A stretch of 64,000 nucleotides of DNA, from the NCBI GenBank assembly GCA_037951105.1, contig JBAMJV010002999.1, positions 1 through 64,000 on the forward strand. The letters are read 5' to 3'. Shown piece by piece: positions 34,331 through 46,779 of the stretch. A model generated the notes under the pieces. The model searched no databases. It saw only the letters and a list, made by a program, of their open reading frames with translations, and was not told where the DNA came from. Source of the DNA: Echinarachnius parma. Taxonomy: Eukaryota > Echinodermata > Echinoidea > Clypeasteroida > Echinarachniidae. Numbering within the stretch: the first letter of the stretch is position 1; the number at the start of each line of letters is the position of its first letter. The position numbers were made by a program, and so were the translations under genes.

Positions 34331-34665
34331 TAAGATCTCGGCAACAGAAACTCCGATCGACTCCAAAGTTGGCATCGTGATAGATGTCCATAAGGTCTAC
34401 AATATCGCGTAGTTAAAACAAAATAATAATTAGAATATGCTAATTAGGGCTAATTAATTATGCAAAAATTGCATTTAAAAAAAAGTTTTTGTAGTTTCCT
34501 CGGCAATCGAAACTCCGAGCGACTCCAAATTTGGCATGGTGATAGATGTCCATGAGCTCTACAATAATGTATAGTATATATTTTTTTTAAATTATAGTAT
34601 GCTATTTAGAGCTAATTAATTATGCGAAAATTTTATTTTTTCGCATTTTGGTTTGCACTTTTCTT
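34331..34665. repeat. Two-copy ~165-bp direct repeat
   Basis: Both units share cggcaacagaaactccga-like, ggtgatagatgtccat and gctaattaattatgc. Confidence 0.75.
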
Positions 34666-34859
34666 TATATTTGGTGATTCTTATCAAACAAATTGTGTTC
34701 CTGGTGCAGTATACATGCTAAGATTATATAAATTTAACCAATTTCTGATAAAACAACAGGATAATCATGAAAATTGATTTAGTTTTACCGTTTTCTATGT
34801 TTTTTCTTTGTTTTTATCCTTTTCTTTGTTTTATTCTCCATATATTCTCTATATATTTG

Positions 34860-36140
34860 CAAGCAGAAACATGGTGATTGGCAATACATGCTTTAAAAAA
34901 CCAAAGGACAGATATTGGACATGGGAAAGTCCTAATGCAGCAACCCATAATATGATTGATTACATCATTACGGACCACAAGAGAATATTGATGGATGTAG
35001 AGGTTATACCGAAGGTCGACACAGGCAGTGACAATAGATTTGTTAGAGCAAAAGTAAGGATCAACAAGAAGATGGAAAGGATAAGAAGAATGAAAATATC
35101 AAGGAAAAGACATATTGACTTGGGAAAGCTTTCAGAAAAACAACACCAATTCTAACTTGAATTAGAGAACAGATTCTCACTTCTAGAAGACTTTGTTGGC
35201 GATGAGCCACTTGATGATGCATTTGAACAAGTAACAAGTACGATTATGGAGGAAGCAGAGAAGCTAGCTAAAGGTAAAAAAGAGATAGTAAACACAAACA
35301 ATAGCAGCGCGGAAGATATTCGAAAAATGAATGAAAAGAGAAAAGCTCTCAAACCCTTCAGACAGACATCTGCACAAAACCAGATCGAGTATACAGAACT
35401 AAACAAGACAATCCGCAAGATGAGAAGGCAGCAAAAGAGACAAAACAGGACCAAGATGGTGAAAGAGGTGCTGGAAAGCAATAAAGGGCCCAAAATCATC
35501 AATAAAAACTGGAGGGAGGAAAAAAAGCTCTTATCATCACTGAAAACAAAAGATGGGACAGAAGTTAACGACAAAGACAAAATCACAGAAACCATTGAGG
35601 AATTCTATAGAGAACTGTATGATACGGATAGACCAGATTGGAGAACAGAAGAAAATTGGAATGAAAAAGCGGACAGTGTACCACCCATTGAGAAAGACGA
35701 AGTGCAGAAAGCTCTAGATCACATGAAGAAAGGAAAGGCTCCTGGAGAGGACCAGTTAACCGCTCACACTTTGAAGTTGGGAGGAAAGAGTACTGTCGAC
35801 ATCTTGACAAAATTGTTCAACAGGATCCTTCAACTGGAACAAGTTCCTACTCAGTGGAATGAATCTAAAGTTATTATACTGTTCAAAAAAGGAGATACAA
35901 AAGACATAAAGAATTATAGACCCATTAGTTTACTACCTCACATGTACAAGGTTTTCACAAAAATTATTCTTGCAAGAATCCAAAGACAGCTAGATGAAAA
36001 TCAGCCAAGAGAACAGACAGGCTTTCGAGCAGGATTCAGAACATCAGACCATCTACACACTTTAAGTCAGATCATTGAAAAGGCGAAGGAATATCGTTTG
36101 GACATTTGTCTTGGATTCGTAGATTACGAGAAAGGTTAAA
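34860..36140 (+). mobile_element. RTE-type LINE fragment (endonuclease end and RT start)
   Basis: Reads RYWTWESPNAATHNMIDYII, then after one stop (35155) a long frame with KGKAPGEDQLTAHTLK, NYRPISLLPHMYKVF, DENQPREQTGFRAGF and CLGFVDYEKG, closely matching RTE/BovB-type RT up to the motif where AFD would follow. It is truncated there by a stop and unrelated sequence, so the catalytic part is missing. Confidence 0.82.
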
Positions 36141-37367
36141 GGTACACTTGAGTAATAATATTTCCCGAAATGTCCCTTAACACTAAATTGGTTGGTTGTA
36201 ATTCCATTTGAAAGTTCATTGAATAAAACATGTGAAATGAGAATCATTCCTTTTCGAATGCTCTCAAAGTTGTACAATTTGATTTCAAAATATGTTATTT
36301 ATAAGTTAACCTTGCTGGGGAACATCTTGACTTTTTAGAAAAAGAAAAAGAATGCTTATAGACTTCTTTGACAACAATCTAAATAAGTTTTTAGATAGTT
36401 GTTGATGATATCTTTATTTAATCATTATTAAAAAAAACATCACATGCACAATTTTGTATGAATAAATAGACAAAGACAAAATCACAGAAACCATTGAGGA
36501 ATTCTATAGAGAACTGTATGATACGGATAGACCAGATTGGAGAACAGAAGAAAATTGGAATGAAAAAGCGGACAGTGTACCACCCATTGAGAAAGACGAA
36601 GTGCAGAAAGCTCTAGATCACATGAAGAAAGGAAAGGCTCCTGGAGAGGACCAGTTAACCGCTCACACTTTGAAGTTGGGAGGAAAGAGTACTGTCGACA
36701 TCTTGACAAAATTGTTCAACAGGATCCTTCAACTGGAACAAGTTCCTACTCAGTGGAATGAATCTAAAGTTATTATACTGTTCAAAAAAGGAGATACAAA
36801 AGACATAAAGAATTATAGACCCATTAGTTTACTACCTCACATGTACAAGATTTTCACAAATATTATTCTTGCAAGAATCCAAAGACAGCTAGATGAAAAT
36901 CAGCCAAGAGAACAGGCAGGCTTTCGAGCAGGATTCAGAACATCAGACCATCTACACACTTTAAGTCAGATCATTGAAAAGGCGAAGGAATATCGTTTGG
37001 ACATTTGTCTTGGATTCGTAGATTACGAGAAAGGTTAAAGGTACACTTGAGTAATAATATTTCCCGAAATGTCCCTTAACACTAAATTGGTTGGATGTAA
37101 TTCCATTTGAAAGTTCATTGAATAAAACATGTGAAATGAGAATCATTCCTTTTCGAATGCTCTCAAAGTTGTACAATTTGATTTCAAAATATGTTATTTA
37201 TAAGTTAACCTTGCTGGGGAACATCTTGACTTTTTAGAAAAAGAAAAAGAATGCTTATAGACTTCTTTGACAACAATCTAAATAAGTTTTTAGATAGTTG
37301 TTGATGATATCTTTATTTAATCATTATTAAAAAAAAACATCACATGCACAATTTTGTATGAATAAAT
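35570..37367 (+). repeat. 899-bp tandem duplication including RTE RT start
   Basis: Copy 1 about 35570-36468, copy 2 about 36469-37367, near identical. Differences include caaggttttcacaaaaatt versus caagattttcacaaatatt and acagacagg versus acaggcagg. The unit includes the truncated RT end and part of a MITE-A, so duplication came after both insertions. Confidence 0.88.
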
Positions 37368-37567
37368 AGTGAAAACCAATGAGTTTTTGGAGAGCGCCCT
37401 CTTGAGTTGTAACGGCTCTTTTTGAATGATAACAGGGTTTTTACTTTGTCGTTTGTAATTGTGTATAGTGTTTACCTTTCGAGCATGGTGGAGTTATAAC
37501 TGTTAGTTTGTACCGCAATGGTGCAGGTTTTGGTTACTAAAATAAGGTTTGACCAAAACTTAACTAT
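37365..37567 (-). mobile_element. MITE-A right part at the duplication border
   Basis: Contains gagagcgccctcttgagttg, gagcatggtggagttataac and aatggtgcaggttttggtta. Its left part is the end of each 899-bp unit. Confidence 0.65.
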
Positions 37568-37571
37568 CAAT

Positions 37572-38153
37572 TTAAATAAATTGCTGAGTTTTGGTATAGA
37601 GGGCGCTACACAAACTATTTTTTTGTGAGATAATGAAAAACTGAGTATCAAATTGAGCATACAATTGAGCATACTCTTTTAATGACCGAATAAACTTGAT
37701 TTTTTATATCAAAAACGGTTCAGAAACGTCTGAAATATCCATAAACATAATATACCATTTGTAATAATTATGGAGCCCCACCATAATTCAACAATTTTGA
37801 ACCAGCCGTTAACAAAATTTAAATGCTTTCGATTTTCAACAATTTACAAAAGAGGTTATTAAATAGTTGTTAATTATCTCTCTATCTAATCCTTATTTCA
37901 ACAAAACATCACATGCACAACATTGTATTTAAAATGGCTGAAAGCAGTAAGTTTTTAGAGAGAGCCCTCCTGAGTTTTAACGGCTCTTTTTTAATGATAA
38001 CAGGCTTTTAATTTAGCCGTTTGTAATTTATAATACATATAGAAGATGGTGCAGTTACACATATTAGTTTGTAATGTAATGGTGTAGGTTTTGGTTACTA
38101 AATTCAGTTTGACCAAAACTGTACTCTCTTTACCAAAATGAAACTATCCCTTT
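37572..38153 (-). mobile_element. MITE-A copy, reverse orientation
   Basis: tgagttttggtatagagggc at the left and accaaaatgaaactatccct at the right. Confidence 0.78.
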
Positions 38154-38339
38154 TTATGATATTACAATTAGTTTCCCTTTGATGGTTTATAGTCCAGTCA
38201 AAATAGCACATTGACCGGGGAATGAACCAAACACAAATTGCAACATGACATTTTTCTCTGCAAGTCATTTCAGGAAAAGTCCCCTGAACAACATAATACA
38301 AGTCCTTAAAAATCGATGCATGGAAAGGGGTTTAATTTG

Positions 38340-38730
38340 AATGATATGCAAATTAGAAATCGTTCAGATAGAAAAGTGTGATTTTCAGTGTATTTTAACA
38401 TTTTCATACGAGATTTAACCTTCCAAAGTATGGTAATAAATTGTTTCCATATTAATCAATATGATGGACAATATAAAAACAATGTAATATTTTACATTAT
38501 GTGTCCAGATTAAACCCAAACAATTATGCAAATAATGTATTCATGTCCAGCAACAAGGTGGGTTCATAGGCCTATTTATACTGATCATAACAGTATGCAA
38601 ATTATTGCATATCTATGCCCGATTTTAACCAAACATTTGGAACTAATTTGTTCATATTTAGCTAACACGATTGACTCATTATGTTCTAATAACAACTACT
38701 AGTACACGATTTGCATAATATGCAAATTAT
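38340..38730. promoter_or_regulatory. Cluster of octamer (ATGCAAAT) motifs
   Basis: ATGCAAAT occurs at about 38346, 38526, 38594 and 38720, and inverted at about 38711. This is the POU-factor octamer. AT-rich sequence raises chance matches, and no gene is near. Confidence 0.3.
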
Positions 38731-39034
38731 ATATTTTTTAAATGACAATCTTTAATTTTAACTCATCTTTTGCATTGAGATGCACGATTAGAACGAAAAC
38801 TTTTGAAAATAATCTTTTCAAGTTCAGCATATTATGATTGCCAATATATTTTGCATCTAAATGACATTTTTAAACCGAAATTGTGGGAACATAGCAATTA
38901 ATACAAATACAATGATAACATATATGATATTATATGCTTGATATGCAATTTAACATGACATACTTTTATTTCAATTGTTGGTCATTTAGTTGCATTCTTG
39001 AAAGCGGCTTGTCATACACATAGCCAATCGCGAA

Positions 39035-39428
39035 TTAAAGGGATCGAGTCACTTTGTTGACATGTGCAAAGAGTGATGAATGGTTGATAACAATTTAATT
39101 TTTTTGGAATTTGATATGTCCAATCAGTAATGTGTGAAGATTTCACATTAAATGGATCTTATATTGGCGAGTTATGAGCTAAAATGCTAAGTAATGTTTG
39201 CTAACTCATTGTTCTGACTTTGTTCACAGTTTAAACATTCCAATGGATGATTAAAAGTCCGAACACTTCAATCGTAAAACATCTTTTTAACGAAGGGGAA
39301 TTTCAAGAAGAAAACAAAATGTCCAATGCTTCTATTGGCAATACGAATATATCGAGATATGAGAGAACCATTAGAGTTCTGAGTAAGTTTTGTGAAACTG
39401 GACAATGTTTTTACTAGATCTCTGTAAA
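39035..39428. mobile_element. MITE-B copy (opposite orientation)
   Basis: Starts ttaaagggatcgagtcactt and gttgacatgtgcaaagagtg; ends ttttactagatctctgtaa. Confidence 0.8.
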
Positions 39429-39725
39429 GTAATTTATGTTATTTTCGTGACTAGTATCATAATCAGTATCCAGTATTGTATTTCTGAGGTAATGCAAAAC
39501 CAAAGTGTAATATATGAAAGAGCACATTATTCTAACAACAAAATAAATTTTGTTTAATCAAAATCGGGTCAGAAACAGTTGGAGTATTCATTTGGAATAA
39601 ATGTTGGGCCCCCACCATTTATTCAATAATTTAAGAAAATATTTATAAAGCCCACACTATGTCGAAACTATACCAAAGTGGCCTTGTTAATAGTTGTTGA
39701 TGATCTCTCTTTTGAATAATAAGTA
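39429..39725 (-). mobile_element. MITE-A fragment
   Basis: Contains gaggtaatgcaaaaccaaag, gggcccccaccatttattc and gttgatgatctctctttt. Ends lost. Confidence 0.55.
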
Positions 39726-39967
39726 TTGTGTTTGTAAATATGTATAAATCTGATTGTATATTATTATGTTCATTGCATCATAACATGAGACATTTCACCG
39801 TCACTCTTCCATGTCCAGTCCATCACTCCATCCGTTGCCCACGCTTCTCTACAGGGCCTACATTCCTATTTAATCCCCAGCATCTGGAATCCCGTTATCA
39901 GATCCTCACCCCCAACCATGCGGGGTCCGCTGGCTATTCATAAGGGCCGCTATACATGAGGACCGCT

Positions 39968-40041
39968 ATTCTTTCTTTCCTTCTTTCTTTCTTGTTTTCT
40001 TGCTTTCTTTCTTGCTTTCTTTCTTTCCCTCTTTCCATCCT

Positions 40042-40137
<96 letters not shown>

Positions 40138-40150
40138 GCTTTCTTACTGT
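39968..40150. repeat. (CTTT)n array
   Basis: Long pyrimidine tetranucleotide array; gives artificial Lys/Glu-rich and Phe/Leu/Ser-rich ORFs. Confidence 0.95.
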
Positions 40151-41100
40151 CTTCTTTCATTCTATATGTTTCTCTCTTTCATCTTCTGTCATCTTCTCTC
40201 TCTCTCTGTATAATGGAATATTTTGTTTAATTATGTCACATTATTTGTATGTAAAGTTTAGTGCCCAGTCTGGGTAGAAGTCATTTAGTAAATTAAATGT
40301 TCTTGAATTTAATTTATTTATAATTATGTCACTCTCAGTTAGGACATTAAGAACGTACCCATGAATTGATCAATAATTAAATTTTACTCCTTATCTGTTT
40401 CATCATTTTTCTTTGTTTTTGTCTTTCTTTCTCCTTTTCTTTCTTCTTCTTTCTTCACCTTTTCCTGTATATTCATTTGTTCTATCTTTCTCTCTTGATG
40501 CCCTTTTTCTTTCTTTAGTTCTTTCTCTTTCACTGTACCTCTAAATATTCTGCAATATTATTATTGTTACAATATGCATACGTTTGGGACTGGTGCCCAT
40601 TAATAGTATGTTTCACTTTATACAGATTTGATGAATTAGTACTGCAGTGGAGCCTCTGTGATATGAGCACCTTGGGCCCTATGTATTTTGGCCTCATTGA
40701 GGAGTTGCTGGGCCCTGAGGTTGTCTGCTGTGTTAGGTACATCTTCACAGTGCTTATTGTATGGAGGCTCCACTGCTTTACTATATACTATTTATCTAGT
40801 ACTATTAATGTAAATGTAATTTTCATTCTTCTTCTATCATTCTTCTTTATTCTTCTTCTATCAGTATTCCCTCTTTGAATCTTTTCACCCCTTTGTGTCA
40901 GTGCAATAATAATTTAATGACATTTTGTTTCGGGGTTGACTGTTAGTAGTATTCATATTTAGTTTGTATGTATGTAGGCTAGTCATATTTATTGTTTTGT
41001 AGATTTTTTATTTTTATCATGTACATGTCAAATCAACTTGCCAATTTAATTTCCCCTTTTTGTGGGACGAATAAAATGAAATTAAATGAAATAAGAACCA
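40150..41100 (+). other. Possible LINE 3' UTR, no gene
   Basis: Closes with tgggacgaataaaatgaaat plus AAATG repeats, a LINE-like tail. Flanked on both sides by cataaggaccg-like short repeats (39938 and 41103-41150). Confidence 0.35.
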
Positions 41101-41775
41101 CTTTTCATAAGGACCCCTATTCATAAGGACCGTTATACATAATTTGAAAAAGGGTCATTATTCATGAGGGTTATTATTCATGTCATGTATGCATGACGAA
41201 TATACAGCACATAAAAACGATTGCTCAAATGAGTGGTAGTAGTTTATTTATTTCTTGATTGATAAATGCAACATCAGATCAAGTGAGATTCATAAAACAT
41301 TTTGTATGGCTCCCTCATTATGTTTTCAAGAGGTTGAATATTCCATATATTATACTGTATAACTACGAACTATTTCTTTATATTCGTATAATACATTACA
41401 TACCGCAAAGAGGGGTAAAACAAAGTTCTATAGACCGCTAGAAGGTATCAAGCCAATCTGTAAGTTGTGTTAAAAATAGAAATTATCTCATTTCCTCTTT
41501 GTCTACGTATTGCATTCATTTTCGGGCCTTTTCCGAATGATTGGCTACTTAAAACTTTTAATTTTTCCACGCCCAACTGAACCTTAATGACGAAACCATC
41601 CTCGCAAAAACAATTCATACGTCCTGTCTAATGTCATTTATTGTTCGATTATTTCCTCCAGTTTGCAAGTTCATGGCACAATTTCCAACAAAACGGGAAC
41701 CGAAAGTGAAATGGTAATACAATAGCAGACAAAAAGCCAAGAGAAGAATAATGACATCAACGCTTTACTACACGT

Positions 41776-42345
41776 GTAAAGTGATAGTACAGTTTGGGTC
41801 AAACAAAATGTTTGTACTAAAAATGTGTCGGTTATCATTAAAACCTATAATGGTAGAAAAGCATATAATTATACTGGTAAGTTACAGGGCTGTTTTCATA
41901 CAAAATTTAAAAAACAGCTGTTAGCATATATAAGATAACACAAGTGTGCGCCATACAGACACCTCAAGTTTCAACCATTTTAAAATCAAAATATGTGAAT
42001 GTGATGTTTGGTAACAAATGATTATTTAATTCTCTATTATTCTCTATTTCAAAAGAACTTTGACAACCATTTTGGTATTATTTTCAGAAATGGATACGAT
42101 ATATACATATATATTTCAATATTTTTGAATAAAAGTTGGCCCCTACATTTATTCCAATCAGATATATTCATGGATATTTCAACCATTTCTATAAAAAGCG
42201 ATTTTGATCAAACAAAAATGATTTGTTCGAACTTTACACTTCACACTTTACACTTCATTACCTCACACACACACACACACACACACACAAAAACAAAAAA
42301 AGATTTCTTAAAACGCCCTCTCAACCCAAACTGAAATACCCCTTT
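41776..42345 (+). mobile_element. MITE-A copy with (AC)n
   Basis: Ends gtaaagtgatagtacagttt and aaactgaaatacccctttaa; an (AC)n array at 42264-42289 replaces part of the right side. Confidence 0.75.
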
Positions 42346-42854
42346 AAGTGAACAGTAAATTTCCGGCGTCTCGCCAATATAGTGTGACAGGTTTTGCCTC
42401 ATCTCTCTACATATAAACCTCAAGTCAAGTTGCAGTTTGAATTTGTCATCACCATAATCAGCTGACTATTGCCCTTTTCATAGTGGCTCTATCAGTAAAA
42501 CAACGATATAATTATGCCTTTTGTAAACAAAGGTGAAACCGACGCTTGCTCGCGTTTACCATTCATACTATATATAAGGTCATTCACCGGATATTTGTTT
42601 TCGCTCAGCGAGCCTCGGCTGGCGATATCACGTGCAATGTTAATAGATAACAGCGTCAGCGATACTGATAAACAAAGCACCAATTAAACGTCCATTGAAT
42701 TGGTTACAAATCAGATTTTTATTATGTTTTTGTTCACCATTTGTAATAATAAATATTCACTTGTTTGATTTAATTAATATAAAGCTAGATATTTTTTTGG
42801 TAAAGCTAATGAATAATGAAAAATAATAATAGTACAAAGCAGAGATAGATAGCC

Positions 42855-42998
42855 TATATTATTTTGAGGTCTATAACTCCACGAAAAGGAAATTTCAAGC
42901 CCTAATTTTCAGGCAAGCTGTTAACTGATATTTCCTTTGTATTGAATAGCATTGCAACTTTGAAATTAGGTTTGCAAAAGGCGGACGCTCCCTTTAAA
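42855..42998. mobile_element. MITE-D right half
   Basis: Shares gaggtctataactccacga and caaaaggcggacgctccctt with 11641-11959. Confidence 0.65.
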
Positions 42999-43735
42999 TA
43001 AATAATAAACTCTGTTTGATTATAAAATCTGTTCAGAAACAGCTCAAATATCCATACATATATCCGTTTGGAATAAGTGTGGGGCCCACATTTATTCGAT
43101 TAATTAATACATCAAATTATAAAGCCTACCCAAGGTGGCTTTAAAATAGTTTCTGACGATCTCTCTTTTGAATAACTATTTTAACTAAACATCACATACA
43201 CATTTTTAGATTTAAACAAAAATGATTGAAACGTTCAGTTGTCTGGTGGGCGCCCTCTTGTTTCAAAGGGATCTAGTAACTTTGTTGGCAAGTGCAAAAA
43301 GTGATGAGTGATTAATAAAATGTGTATTGTAGTAATTTGATATGTCCACATAGTAATACGTGAAAATGTTACGTTAATTTTATGTTTTTTGGCTGAAATA
43401 TGAACAAATGCAAAGTGATATTCACTAACTCATTTTACTTACTTTGTACACAGCATGAAATTATCCCGTAGACAAATTCATATCTGAACATAAGCTTCAA
43501 TCGTAAATATCTTTTGAACGAAATGAAAATTTGAAAAACCAAAACCTGTCCCGTACTTTTAATGTTAATATGAATATGATAATGTATGAGAGAACCACTA
43601 GAGTTCCAAGTAAGTTTTGAGGATTTGGACAATGTTACTAAGTCCCTTTAACTGCTCCTTTTCTTAATGGAAATATCCTTGTAACTTACAAGTTTTAGTT
43701 ACTAAAATTGATTTTGAACAGAAGTGTACTATCTC
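42999..43735 (-). mobile_element. MITE-A fragment carrying a MITE-B
   Basis: Left part ctgttcagaaacagctcaaa and tgtggggcccacatttattc, then gggcgccctcttgtt; interrupted by the MITE-B at 43264, resumes as ttagttactaaaattgat. Confidence 0.65.
43264..43650. mobile_element. MITE-B copy nested in MITE-A
   Basis: Starts caaagggatctagtaacttt and ends atgttactaagtccctttaa. Confidence 0.8.
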
Positions 43736-43968
43736 TTTAATGAGTGACATTTGGTTTCTACAGGGCCCCCAACTTTATACATGATAAATAACAAGTTAGT
43801 TACTGCCCTTATTCTCCTCAACCCACGATATGAAAAGTTTGTTGCAAACTTAAAACTCTATTTCTGTCAATTTCAGATAATTCTGTTTGAATCAATACAA
43901 TGAAAATAATAGGATAATGTATGATAATGTTAATCAAACATATGTATGTGTTAAGATTGACCTAACTG

Positions 43969-44490
43969 TAAAGGGGTAGTACAGTTTTGGTAATGCTGAA
44001 CTTTAGTAACCAAACCTGGACAGTAACATTATAAACTAATAGTCATAACTCTACCATGCTGGAAAAGTATACAAAATTACAAACGACTAAGTAAAAAGCC
44101 CGTTATCATTCAAAAGGAGCAATTACAACACAAGAGGGCGCTTTCTAAAAAGGCATTCGTTTCAACCATTTTTCATACAAAATTATGCATGTGATGTTTT
44201 ATTGAAATAATGATTACATAGAGAGATCATTTATTTAAAAAACGCTTTTGACAATTTGTGAAAAAGTGCAAGCATTTTTTGTATTTTTTGAAAAAAACCA
44301 GCTAATTATTTGGGCCCCAAATAATTATGAGATCAGATAGCCGTTTGTGGGTCGATTTTGACCAAATAAAGGTTATTCTGCCATTAAAATTGCATGTTCT
44401 CTCAAATTCAACACTCAGTTTTTCATTACCTCAAAAAAAAAAATTGTGATGAGCAGCGCCCTCTCTACCAAAACTAAGCTACCCCTTTAA
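43969..44490 (+). mobile_element. MITE-A complete copy
   Basis: Ends gtaaaggggtagtacagttt and caaaactaagctaccccttt, body colinear with 4417-4957. Confidence 0.82.
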
Positions 44491-44769
44491 TAACAAATGG
44501 TGAGGTTTAATTTCAAAAGCATTATTTTTTCTTTCTTATGCCATTAGGGCCTTACTTGTCAAACACTGTGTTAAATGCATTTTGTAAATCAGATAATGTG
44601 ACTGAATGCGCAAACCTGATTGGTGCAAATGTGCATTATTTTCTGACTTCCAATTAATTCCAACTTTACAATCCATTGCAACTCTTATGCAACGGGGCCC
44701 TGGAGTGTCGTGTTGTCACCCCTGGTAATGGGACATATCTTACCCCAATCTTTTGGAAATTATTTTAAT

Positions 44770-45235
44770 TTGAATAAGATGGTTTATATTTATAACACTC
44801 GAAGCAAAAATAAATGTCATCATCGTAATGATGCGTAATGATGCGTAATGAGGGAAAGATAATCATCTGTATTCTAACAAAGGTCCAGTTCTGTGGAATA
44901 AATTACCCGATAATATAGAACCTTGCAAATCTTTGAATCACTTTAAAATCTCATATAAACAGGTTCTATTGAATAATCTGACAACATAATGCCTTCCAAT
45001 GTAACACAGACTATTTTTTTATTACGTTAGTCTTTTTGTTATCATGCCTAAGTATTCTACCTTTTTTGTTCTGTATTTTGAAATTGTGTATGTATCTTTT
45101 GCTTGAAATCTGTGTAAACCATTGAGCCCTTTTCGACAAGTCTTTGGCTTTGATGGACTCTTCCACATAATTCAATCTGTATGTATAATTTATATTTCAT
45201 GTGTGTTTTTTAAGTGGAAATAAAACTGAATTCAA
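44770..45235 (+). mobile_element. LINE RT C-terminal end and 3' UTR
   Basis: Reads NTRSKNKCHHRN, then in a shifted frame NKGPVLWNKLPDNIEPCKSL, NHFKISYKQVLLNN; tail with aataaaactgaattcaatg. Confidence 0.7.
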
Positions 45236-45475
45236 TGCATAGTAAATTTTAAAAAATGCATTGTAAATAACTTGTAGGGTAATTCTTGTGTTTTAAACTT
45301 TTAAATAATCAATCAATCATGAAACATACATAATTACAAAACATTAAGAACAACTACAATAAGCACAAAGCTTTTTTGCGAATCATTTGTCTTAAATGTT
45401 TTAATTATAAATTCATACAAATCCCACAATTTGAGAGAATCATTATACATTCTCATACAAATAAATTTTATTATA

Positions 45476-45896
45476 TACTCCGCACAAAAAGTTCCGCAAT
45501 CGAGTTTTGCGCATTAATAACTTTTCTATTACGCTATTACCATTCATAAATTTGGTATCATTGGAAAGCGTAAATTCTCCCCTTTACATTGATATAACAT
45601 TTGCTATGAATATTTTATCATGGAATGTGCATTGCATCCAAATGTAGGGCAAAGTCAAAAGTGAAATGTTGCAAAATGCACTGATTTTGTCAACAGTGTG
45701 CCTTCCTTGGCTTGAATGGGGTGAGGTGGTCATGCATTCAAGCCACGTTTTAATCTTCAAACAAAAGAAAGGCACACACGTTGACGAAATTGAATTTACG
45801 CTTTCCAATTATACCAAATTTATGAATGGTAATAGCGTAATAGAAAAGTTATTAATGCGCAAACCTCGATTGCGGAACTTTTTGTGCGGAGTATAG
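45476..45896. mobile_element. Foldback element with ~107-bp inverted arms
   Basis: Left arm begins tatactccgcacaaaaagtt, right arm ends aactttttgtgcggagtata; arms continue through attaataacttttctattac and accattcataaatttggtat. The centre also pairs (gtgtgccttccttggcttga with tcaagccacg and aaaggcacacac). The whole unit can form one hairpin. Confidence 0.85.
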
Positions 45897-45899
45897 ATC

Positions 45900-46500
45900 G
45901 TAAGCAGATTTGCTGAAAAGGAAACAATTTCAGACACCTAATAGCGAAAGTTTGAGCAGATTTCGATAATCCAATCAAGAATTTTTATTTTTATTTTTTT
46001 TATCTTGTTAGCTTCCCTCTTAGTCGACTCTTTGCTAAATCGGTGATGTCACAGAGGAACAACTCCCATTGGAACTGTACAACAAAACTTCACAAAATGT
46101 CTCTTTTCATGAAAAGCATTGTCCCTCTACTCTTATTCTCAGATATGTTAGAGAAGAGGTGAATGTGCATGCATTTAAGGTAAAACTTCTTAAACTGGTC
46201 CATTGAAATCCACGAAGAATGAATAAATATGAAAATATTGTAGAAAGTAAGTGAAAGGTTGTTCTACTATGGCATCACAGATTTTGGCAAATTACCACAT
46301 CTAGAAAAGGCGGCAAACAAAAATTACGGAAATCATGACTTTTTAATTGAAAATCCAAATTTGCTCAAACCACACTATTGGGCTACTAAAAAATGTTCTC
46401 CTTTCATTCAATCCTCATTAGTACTTGGGGAAACTTCCCCTTTAAGCGTTCAAAATTATGTTAAAATATATTTCATAATTGAATAAAAACTATCATGTTT
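45900..46500. other. No gene recognised
   Basis: Unassigned. A 75-codon ORF at 46259 has no recognisable motif. Confidence 0.45.
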
Positions 46501-46572
46501 TCTTGGGATCTCCAGGAAGAAAATCGCCAAGATCGATGCTCCCATTTATACTGTAAACAAAAAATCGCCGTA

Positions 46573-46715
46573 CAATTATAGTCTTACCCCTCAATCCCTC
46601 TTTTATGCACCCTTTACAATGATAGTAATTATTTGATGTACATTTTAAACAACCATTTTGCATGCCCATTATTGTATTTTCCTTGCTTCCCGGTATTCGG
46701 CCATTCATGAAACTG
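46573..46715 (-). CDS. Possible isolated exon with a CxxC-x7-CxxC motif
   Basis: Between a plausible acceptor (ggttttacag) and a strong donor (G|gtaaga) the frame reads FMNGRIPGSKENTIMGMQNG, then CLKCTSNNYYHCKGC and IKEGLR. The evenly spaced cysteines could bind zinc or form disulfides. No neighbouring exon was found, so this may be chance or a relic. Coordinates are approximate to a few bases. Confidence 0.35.
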
Positions 46716-46779
46716 TAAAACCATCCAGCATTATAGTGCAATTCGTTTATTTTTGATAAACCCCACAAAAATGCATGTA

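Noticed and set aside
34191..34412. Gly/Pro-rich ORF
   Set aside because: Translation of the G and C homopolymer runs.
39956..40230. Lys/Glu-rich and Phe/Leu/Ser-rich ORFs
   Set aside because: Products of the (CTTT)n array.
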